Source: Streptomyces sp. NBC_01231
GTDB taxonomy: Bacteria; Actinomycetota; Actinomycetes; Streptomycetales; Streptomycetaceae
Direction: 5' to 3'
Assembly: GCA_035999765.1 (NCBI GenBank)
Contig: CP108521.1
Span: 1,364,001-1,428,000, forward strand
Length of the DNA: 64,000 bases
In this document: positions 58,407 to 64,000 of the stretch, in pieces
Position numbering within the stretch: position 1 is the stretch's first letter
How the letters are laid out: every line of letters starts with the position of its first letter
Notes under the pieces: model-generated
The model's input: only the letters and a program-made list of their open reading frames with translations
What the model was told of the DNA's origin: nothing
The model's database searches: none
Translations under genes and position numbers: made by a program

Positions 58407-59840
58407 TCAGTTGTCCCGGTACGCCTCCAACAGCCGCAACCAGACCTCGCTGATCGTCGGATACGACGGAACCGCGTGCCAGAGCCGGCTGATCGGGACC
58501 TGGCCGGCGACGGCGATCGTCGCGGAGTGGATGAGTTCGCCGACGCCGGGGCCGACGAAGGTGACGCCGAGGAGGACCTCGCGTTCCAGGTCGACGATCA
58601 TGCGGGCGCGGCCCCGGTAGCCGTCGGCGTAGAGGCCGGCGCCGGAGACCGAGGCCAGGTCGTAGTCGACGGCACGGACGCGGTGGCCGGCCTGTTCCGC
58701 CTCGGCGAGGGAGAGGCCCACTGCGGCCGCCTCGGGGTCGGTGAAGACGACCTGGGGGACGGCGGCGTGGTCGGCGGTGGCCGTGTGGGCACCCCAGGGG
58801 TCGGATTCCAGGAGGGGGACGCCCGACGCTCGGGCGGCGATGGCGGCGCCCGCGATGCGAGCCTGGTACTTGCCCTGGTGGGTGAGCAGAGCGCGGTGGT
58901 TGACGTCGCCGACGGCGTAGAGCCACTCGCTGCCGGTGACGCGCAGGCTGTCGTCGACGTCCAGCCAGGAGCCGGGTTCGAGGCCGATGGTGTCGAGACC
59001 GATGTCGTTGGTGTGCGGCGCGCGTCCGGTGGCGAAGAGGATCTCGTCGGCCTCGATGCGGTCACCGGTGGCGGTGACGACCACGACAGTGCCGTTCTCC
59101 CGGGTGACCGACTCGACGGACGTTCCGGTGCGGATGTCGGCGCCCGCCTCGGCGAGGCCTTCGGCGACCAGCTCGCCGGCGAAGGGCTCCATGCGGTTCA
59201 GCAGGCCCTTGCCGCGGACGAGCAGGGTGACCTGCGAGCCGAGGGCCTGCCAGACGGTGGCCATCTCGGCGGCGACCACTCCGCCGCCCACGACGACCAG
59301 CCGGCCGGGCACCGCCTTGGCGCTGGTGGCCTCGCGGCTGGTCCACGGCCTGACATCGGCGATTCCGGGCAGCTCGGGCAGGACGGCGCGGGTGCCGGTG
59401 CAGACGGCCACGGCGTGCCGGGCGGTGAGCACGTGCCGCTCGCCGTCGGGGCCGGTGACGGTGATCGTGCGCGGTCCGGTGAGGCGGCCGTGGCCGCGGT
59501 AGATGTCGGCGCCGATGCTCTCCAGCCACTGGACCTGGCCGTCGTCCTTCCAGTGGGAGGTGTAGTAGTCCCGGTGGGCGAGGACCGCCGACGCGTCGAG
59601 GGGGCCCTGCACCGACTGGCGCAGACCGGGGACGCGGCGGGCGTCGGCGCGGGCGATGACCGGGCGCAGCAGAGCCTTGCTGGGCATGCAGGCCCAGTAC
59701 GAGCACTCGCCGCCGATCAGTTCGCTCTCCACGACCGCGGTGGAGAGGCCGGCCGCACGGGTGCGGTCGGCGACGTTCTCCCCCACGGGTCCGGCACCGA
59801 GCACCACTACGTCGTAGGCGATGGATTCCGTTTCCGTCAT
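58407..59840 (-). CDS. NAD(P)/FAD-dependent pyridine nucleotide-disulfide oxidoreductase
   Basis: A 477-residue flavoprotein of the lipoamide-dehydrogenase/mercuric-reductase superfamily. VVVLGAGPVGENVADRTRAAG is the FAD loop, ECSYWACMPSKALLRP holds the redox Cys pair (CxxxxC with an unusual SYWA centre), LVVVGGGVVAAEMATVW binds NAD(P), and LYAVGDVNHRALLTHQGKYQ closes the FAD site. At the C-terminus the usual HPT/Glu dyad reads PSYPTISE: the catalytic His is replaced by Tyr. The substrate is therefore not a normal disulfide. The ATG at 59840 is preferred over a frame beginning at 59876. Confidence 0.88.
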   Translation of the reverse strand: MTETESIAYDVVVLGAGPVGENVADRTRAAGLSTAVVESELIGGECSYWACMPSKALLRPVIARADARRVPGLRQSVQGPLDASAVLAHRDYYTSHWKDDGQVQWLESIGADIYRGHGRLTGPRTITVTGPDGERHVLTARHAVAVCTGTRAVLPELPGIADVRPWTSREATSAKAVPGRLVVVGGGVVAAEMATVWQALGSQVTLLVRGKGLLNRMEPFAGELVAEGLAEAGADIRTGTSVESVTRENGTVVVVTATGDRIEADEILFATGRAPHTNDIGLDTIGLEPGSWLDVDDSLRVTGSEWLYAVGDVNHRALLTHQGKYQARIAGAAIAARASGVPLLESDPWGAHTATADHAAVPQVVFTDPEAAAVGLSLAEAEQAGHRVRAVDYDLASVSGAGLYADGYRGRARMIVDLEREVLLGVTFVGPGVGELIHSATIAVAGQVPISRLWHAVPSYPTISEVWLRLLEAYRDN

Positions 59841-59959
59841 GGGGCCAGTCTGGTGGGTGGTGTGCGCGCAGGCCACATGGGTACGTGCGCGGAATACCGA
59901 CCAGGGCTGCCGCGTTGTGCCGACGGCTTCGCCCCGACATCAGGAAGAGGGATCACGCC

Positions 59960-60346
59960 ATGAGCAGCACCGTGGAGCTCACCAAGGAGAACTTCGACCA
60001 GACGGTCACGGACAACGAGTTCGTTCTGATCGACTTCTGGGCGGAATGGTGTGGTCCGTGCAAGCAGTTCGCGCCGGTCTACGAGAAGGCGGCCGAGGGG
60101 AACCCCGACCTGGTGTTCGGCAAGGTGGACACCGAGGCGCAGCCGGAGCTGGCCGCGGCCTTCGGCATCCAGTCGATCCCCACGTTGATGATCGTCCGTG
60201 ACCAGGTCGCCGTGTTCGCCCAGCCGGGCGCCCTGCCCGAGGCCGCCCTGACCGACGTCATCGGTCAGGCCCGCAAGCTGGACATGGACGAGGTCCGCAA
60301 GTCCGTAGCCGAGCAGCAGGCCCAGGCCGAGCAGAACGGCGAGTAG
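59960..60346 (+). CDS. trxA: Thioredoxin
   Basis: A 128-residue thioredoxin. WAEWCGPCKQFAPV has the classical WCGPC active site, IQSIPTLMIV the cis-Pro loop. The C-terminus has an extra helix of about 20 residues (MDEVRKSVAEQQAQAEQNGE). It is divergent from the flavoprotein gene, so a pairing as electron donor is conceivable but thioredoxin reductase is a different family. The ATG follows GAAGAGGGA. A strong hairpin terminator follows. Confidence 0.95.
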   Translation: MSSTVELTKENFDQTVTDNEFVLIDFWAEWCGPCKQFAPVYEKAAEGNPDLVFGKVDTEAQPELAAAFGIQSIPTLMIVRDQVAVFAQPGALPEAALTDVIGQARKLDMDEVRKSVAEQQAQAEQNGE

Positions 60347-60387
60347 GGCCGCCGCACGTGCCCGCTCGAGGGCGCGTGTGCGCCGGC

Positions 60388-60428
60388 GAACGCGTATCCG
60401 CGGGCGGTGTGCCCGCGGATACGCGTTC
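60388..60428. terminator. Bidirectional terminator after trxA
   Basis: Perfect 18-bp stem (60388-60405 with 60411-60428) around loop GGTGT. It lies between trxA and the convergent aldehyde dehydrogenase gene. Confidence 0.9.
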
Positions 60429-60430
60429 CC

Positions 60431-60490
60431 ACAGCTCGCATGCGCACAGCCCGCGTGCGCACAGCCCGCATGCGCACAGCCCGCATGCCC
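60431..60490. repeat. Four tandem 15-bp repeats next to the trxA terminator
   Basis: Units ACAGCTCGCATGCGC, ACAGCCCGCGTGCGC, ACAGCCCGCATGCGC and ACAGCCCGCATGCCC occupy 60431-60490 with no spacers, right after the hairpin. Each has a GCATGC or GCGTGC core. Confidence 0.95.
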
Positions 60491-60511
60491 GCTGAGGCCG
60501 CGTTCCGGCGT

Positions 60512-61948
60512 CTAGAACGGGTACGTCGCCACATCCCCGCGGACGGTCGTCCAGCGCACCTCCGTGAACGCATCCAGGTTGGCCTCGCCGCCGAAGCGGG
60601 CACCGGTGCCGGACGCGGCGATGCCACCGAAGGGAGCGACGGCCTCGTCGTTCACGGTCTGGTCGTTGATGTGGACGATGCCGGTCGGGATGCGTTCGGC
60701 GAGGTCGAGGCCGCGGGCCGCGTCCCGGGTGACGATGCCCAGCGAGAGACCGTAGGGGCCCGCCGCCGCCAGCGCGGCCGCCTCGTCGGGCGTACGGAAC
60801 GACCTGACGGGCGCCACGGGACCGAAGACCTCCTCCGCGTACGCGGGGGTCCGGTCGTCGACGTCGGCGAGGACCGTCGGCCGGTAGAAGCGGCGGTCGT
60901 GGGTGCCGCCCGCGGCCAGCCTGGCGCCGTGAGCCGTGCTCGCCTCCACCAGAGCGCTCACCTTGGCGAGCTGGCCGTCGTCGATGATCGGACCGAGGTG
61001 GACCTGCTCGCGGTGCGGGTCACCGACGGCCAGTGAGTCGGCCCGGGCGGCCAGCCGCTCGACGTAGTCGCCGTAGAGGGACTCGTGCACCAGGTGACGG
61101 CCGGTCGTCATGCAGATCTGGCCCTGGTGGAAGAACGAACCCCAGGCCGCCGTGGAGATCACCGCGTCCAGGTCCGCGTCCTCCAGCACGATCAGGGCGG
61201 AGTTGCCGCCCAGTTCCAGATGGGCGCGCTTGAGGTGGCGGCCTGCCGCCTCGCCGACGGCGCGGCCCGCCGCGGTCGACCCGGTGAACGAGATGACGGG
61301 GATCCGGGGATCGGCGACCAGGGCCTGGCCGGCGTCGGGGCCGCCGGGCAGCACGTGCAGCAGGCCCTCGGGCACGCCTGCCTCGGCGAAGATCGCGGCG
61401 AGGGACAGTCCGCCGCAGACCGCGGTGCGCGGGTCCGGCTTCAGGACGACGGCGTTGCCGAGGGCCAGCGCCGGGGCGACGGAGCGGATGGAAAGGATCA
61501 GCGGGGCGTTGAAGGGGGCGATGACGCCCACCACGCCGGCCGGGACCCTGCGGGTGTAGGACAGCCGGGCGGCTTCGCTGGGCAGGACCTGTCCGGCCGG
61601 GCGGGAGGCGAGCGCGGCGGCCTCGTAGCACTCCTGGGCGGCGACGTGCAGTTCGAAGTCGGCCTTGCCGGGGATGGAACCGGATTCACGCACCAGCCAC
61701 TCGCGCAGTTCGTCGGCGTGCGTGGTGAACAGGTCGCCGGCCTTGCGCAGCACCCCGGCCCGGACGAAGTGCGGGAGTCGGGACCACTCCGTCTGGGCGC
61801 CGCGGGCCGTCTCTGCGGCTGCTGCGACATCCTCGGCGGTGGCCAGGGTGACGGTACCGAGCATGTCGCCGGTGGCGGGCTCGGTGACGGTGTGTTCGGG
61901 TCCCGACAGGGTGCGGGACTGCCAGGTCTTGGGGTCGAGCAACGACAT
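60512..61948 (-). CDS. Aldehyde dehydrogenase (benzaldehyde/vanillin dehydrogenase-like)
   Basis: A 478-residue NAD(P)-dependent aldehyde dehydrogenase. VIAPFNAPLILSIRSVAPAL is the cofactor-binding start, LELGGNSALIV holds the general-base Glu, and FFHQGQICMTTGRHLVH the catalytic Cys. The FNAPL string and the ICMTTG site group it with benzaldehyde, vanillin or salicylaldehyde dehydrogenases (family knowledge), so an aromatic aldehyde is likely. The ATG at 61948 follows CGGAGAG; a longer frame from 62467 is rejected. A LacI regulator lies 224 bases upstream on the same strand. Confidence 0.92.
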   Translation of the reverse strand: MSLLDPKTWQSRTLSGPEHTVTEPATGDMLGTVTLATAEDVAAAAETARGAQTEWSRLPHFVRAGVLRKAGDLFTTHADELREWLVRESGSIPGKADFELHVAAQECYEAAALASRPAGQVLPSEAARLSYTRRVPAGVVGVIAPFNAPLILSIRSVAPALALGNAVVLKPDPRTAVCGGLSLAAIFAEAGVPEGLLHVLPGGPDAGQALVADPRIPVISFTGSTAAGRAVGEAAGRHLKRAHLELGGNSALIVLEDADLDAVISTAAWGSFFHQGQICMTTGRHLVHESLYGDYVERLAARADSLAVGDPHREQVHLGPIIDDGQLAKVSALVEASTAHGARLAAGGTHDRRFYRPTVLADVDDRTPAYAEEVFGPVAPVRSFRTPDEAAALAAAGPYGLSLGIVTRDAARGLDLAERIPTGIVHINDQTVNDEAVAPFGGIAASGTGARFGGEANLDAFTEVRWTTVRGDVATYPF

Positions 61949-62019
61949 GACGGCTCTCCGTTCGGTCACCGGCGGACGCACGGGGGCAACGGTGGTCACG
62001 CGTCGCACTCCCATGTGGT

Positions 62020-62035
62020 TGAGCATGCAACATCT
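62020..62035. promoter_or_regulatory. Possible operator upstream of the aldehyde dehydrogenase gene
   Basis: GTTGAGCATGCAAC contains GTTG/CAAC ends around a central GCATGC, in the 224-bp gap between the LacI gene and the aldehyde dehydrogenase gene, about 70 bases before the latter. Symmetry only. Confidence 0.3.
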
Positions 62036-62172
62036 TAGTCGTGTCGCACCGCACGCGGAGTGCCCGCCGCGCCCGGGCACGGCACAGCTCCGATCACATG
62101 TCGCGGAGTTGTGCCCATCCTGTGCGGGGCATCCCGACGCACCCGAGACGCCCGCCGTGGACCCCGTCGGCG

Positions 62173-63207
62173 TCAGCTGGAGTCGCGTTGCACCGTCGAC
62201 GCCCCGAGCACCTTGTGCGCCTCGGGTGCGGCGCTGGGATCGCGTACCGCACGGTCGACCAGTTCGGCGAGGTCGCGGCCCGACGGGAGCTCGATGTGGA
62301 CCGTGCTCAGCCGTGGCCGCAGCAGCCGTCCGAGCATGAGGTCGTCGGCGCCGATCAACGCCGCGTCCTCGGGGATCCGGACCCCCTCGTCCAGCAGGGC
62401 GCGCATCAGCAGCATCGCGTACTCGTCGTTGTACGCGAACACCGCGTCGAGGCCGAGGCCGGGCCACCGGGCGGCGAGCTGGGCGGCGGACAACTCATCG
62501 TAGGCGAGGGGCAGTTCGGTGACCGTGGCTTCCGTGCCGCGCAGGGCGTCCCGGACGCCTTGGAGGCGGGGCCCGGAGAAGGACTCCAGCGCGGCCTCCC
62601 GCGGTACGACGACACCGATACGGCGCCTGCCGCGGGCGTACAGATGGGTGCCCGCGCAGTGGCCGACGGCCTCGTGGTCCATGAGCAGGGCGTGGGCCCC
62701 CTCGACGGAGTCGGGCCCCAATGTGACCACGGCCCGGGCACCGGAGCGCTTGAGCACCGTCACGCCCTTCGGGCCGAGGTCGGAGCCGGGCAACAGCACG
62801 GCGACCGGCCGCAGTTCGGCCCATGCGCGGGCGGCGTCGTCGCCCTGGAGTCCGACCGCGCCGTACTGCACGACCGTGTAGTCGAGGCGCCCCAGCTCCC
62901 ACTGGAGCTCAGCGAGGAACCGGGCGTAGAGCGGGCCCACCGGGAAGTCCGGAGCGGGCATCAGCACGATCCGGCTGTGTCCGGCGCGCAGGCTGCGGGC
63001 CGCGGCGTGCGGCACGTACCCGAGTTCCTTCGCGGCCTCATGGACGCGACGGCGGGTGGGCTCGCTGATCCGGACGGCACTGGTGTTGTTGAGGACATAG
63101 GAGACGGTCGCGCGCGAGACGCCGGCCAGGCGGGCCACATCGGCGCTCGTGGGCACGGAACGCTGTAAGGGCGACGGGGGCGTGGGTGTTTTCGGTATCT
63201 GCACCAT
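62173..63207 (-). CDS. LacI family transcriptional regulator
   Basis: A 344-residue LacI/GalR repressor. The HTH begins near residue 20 (SADVARLAGVSRATVSYVLN), with hinge AAARSLRAGHSRIV and a full effector domain (IGADDLMLGRLLRPRLSTV). The ATG at 63207 (MVQIPKT) is used; ATG 63219 is an alternative and neither has a clear ribosome site. It lies upstream of and collinear with the aldehyde dehydrogenase gene and could control it. It is not close to a sugar transporter. Confidence 0.87.
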   Translation of the reverse strand: MVQIPKTPTPPSPLQRSVPTSADVARLAGVSRATVSYVLNNTSAVRISEPTRRRVHEAAKELGYVPHAAARSLRAGHSRIVLMPAPDFPVGPLYARFLAELQWELGRLDYTVVQYGAVGLQGDDAARAWAELRPVAVLLPGSDLGPKGVTVLKRSGARAVVTLGPDSVEGAHALLMDHEAVGHCAGTHLYARGRRRIGVVVPREAALESFSGPRLQGVRDALRGTEATVTELPLAYDELSAAQLAARWPGLGLDAVFAYNDEYAMLLMRALLDEGVRIPEDAALIGADDLMLGRLLRPRLSTVHIELPSGRDLAELVDRAVRDPSAAPEAHKVLGASTVQRDSS

Positions 63208-63347
63208 GACGTACCGCATCTTTGCAGAACCTGTTCGCGGGCTTTCGAGTGGGGGAACTTCGCGACCGAATCGGTTACGGGGGCATGTACCGGTCCGGGC
63301 GCCTCGCGCTCGCCCGCGCACCGTCAGCCCTTCAACCCCTCAATCCC

Positions 63348-63380
63348 GCTGTCGGGCTGTCGACCTGTCAGCCCGACAGC
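63348..63380 (-). terminator. Hairpin after the tetR gene
   Basis: GCTGTCGGGCTG pairs perfectly with CAGCCCGACAGC across a 9-base loop, 28 bases past the end of the leftward TetR gene. Confidence 0.55.
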
Positions 63381-63407
63381 CCGTCAGCCGGTCGACCCGT
63401 CACCTGG

Positions 63408-63980
63408 TCACCCGGTCACCCGGTCGACCAGATCGTCCCATCCGGTCTCCAGCCGTTCCAGCGGCATCCCGCACTGCCGGGTCAGGTGGTGGATCAGGAC
63501 AGGACTCAGGTACCCCATGAGCGTGTGGGAGAGAAGCTCACTGTCCGCGCCCGGCACCGCCTGCCGCAGCAGCAAGGTGACATGGCCGCGCGCCACCACG
63601 CGGGGCGGCACGGAGAAACGGCGGTTCGGGCTCGGTTCGGCCGCCAGCTGGAGGTCCAGTTCGTCGACCGAGCGACGCAGCATGGCCCGCCCGAAGGCCC
63701 GCAGCCGGTCCACGGGCTGCGCTCCCGGCCCGAGCGGGGCCGGACCGCTGAGGAAAGCGGTTTGGAACTTCTTCTCGGAGTGGTCGAGCAGCGCCGTCAG
63801 CAGGCCCGTACGGTCACCGAACCGACGGAAGACGGTGCCCTTGCCGACGTTCGCCGCGGCTGCCACCGCCTCCATCGTCACCCCGGCCGCCCCGTGCTCC
63901 GCCACCAGTCGTGCGGCGGCCTCCAGCAGCCTGGCTCGGTTGCGGGCGGCGTCGGCGCGCAGGTACGGCTCGTCCTTCAC
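63408..63980 (-). CDS. TetR family transcriptional regulator
   Basis: A 190-residue TetR-type regulator if started at GTG 63980 (VKDEPYLRADAARNR). The HTH spans residues 10-55 (LLEAAARLVAEHGAAGVTME and VGKGTVFRRFGDRTGLL). The C-terminal domain has PPRVVARGHVTLLLRQAVPG and closes with LVDRVTG. The frame is open to the right edge (TTG at 63998), so a start just outside the window cannot be excluded. Its target is unknown, probably a gene beyond the window. The 3' end runs into CACCCGGTCACCCGG-type repeats. Confidence 0.85.
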   Translation of the reverse strand: MKDEPYLRADAARNRARLLEAAARLVAEHGAAGVTMEAVAAAANVGKGTVFRRFGDRTGLLTALLDHSEKKFQTAFLSGPAPLGPGAQPVDRLRAFGRAMLRRSVDELDLQLAAEPSPNRRFSVPPRVVARGHVTLLLRQAVPGADSELLSHTLMGYLSPVLIHHLTRQCGMPLERLETGWDDLVDRVTG

Positions 63981-64000
63981 GCCGCCGAGCTGAAGCAACT

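Noticed and set aside
1..64000. CRISPR array, tRNA, rRNA, transposase or phage genes
   Set aside because: No spacer-repeat pattern, cloverleaf, integrase or transposase was seen; the tandem repeats found are spacerless.

Overview
The window is high-GC actinobacterial chromosome. GTG and one TTG start, 4-nt GTGA/ATGA gene overlaps, CYP102B-type P450, DUF5999, LutABC and LacI-dense sugar loci all point to Streptomyces. No tRNA, rRNA, CRISPR array, transposase, phage gene or biosynthetic core enzyme was found. The content is accessory carbon metabolism, transport and regulation.

Layout. 1-12 kb: two CYP102-like P450 genes (one cut by the left edge) with their regulators, a DUF3626 protein with a long degenerate tail, an EF-G-binding-type FBP protein, a FUSC membrane protein, a Tat-lipoprotein lactonase, an iron-box-controlled DUF2470 protein, a Cys-rich/pentapeptide-repeat fusion, DUF5999, a SigJ/ECF41 sigma factor and a PIG-L deacetylase. 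11.8-27.5 kb: a complete L-rhamnose locus. The leftward arm carries the ABC importer, mutarotase, a secreted BNR propeller protein and a LacI regulator. The rightward arm carries isomerase, aldolase/dehydrogenase and kinase, followed by lutABC for lactate oxidation. The 236-bp divergent promoter region holds matching LacI-type operators. 27.6-35.2 kb: a lipoprotein, a BceAB-like ABC transporter, a MoxR/VWA pair, a cupin, and a PLP dehydratase with a YheO-like regulator. 35.3-42.2 kb: an MFS transporter, two GH35 beta-galactosidases and a LacI regulator behind one promoter with a perfect 24-bp palindrome. 42.3-45.5 kb: two alpha/beta hydrolases, a GNAT protein and a DUF952 protein. 45.6-54 kb: an organic-acid island with CitMHS transporter, LysR, CoA transferase and CitE-like lyase, then a convergent DctA, LysR and tartrate/D-malate dehydrogenase set. 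54-64 kb: pirin, TPR protein, PepSY membrane protein, peptide deformylase, flavoprotein disulfide-reductase relative, thioredoxin, aldehyde dehydrogenase, LacI and TetR regulators.

How the genes work together. The rhamnose arm should import L-rhamnose, interconvert its anomers, isomerise and phosphorylate it, and split it to DHAP and L-lactaldehyde. The fused dehydrogenase should give lactate, which LutABC takes to pyruvate. The BNR protein may release rhamnose from a polymer outside the cell. The GH35 operon looks like a LacI-repressed galactoside-use unit. The organic-acid island looks like import, CoA activation and cleavage of a C4-C6 hydroxy acid, plus a DctA-fed D-malate/tartrate branch. 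The most interesting leads are the rhamnose polymer hypothesis, the paired LysR boxes of the organic-acid island, the iron box at the DUF2470 gene and the galactosidase operator. Several tandem repeats at gene ends look like recent slippage.
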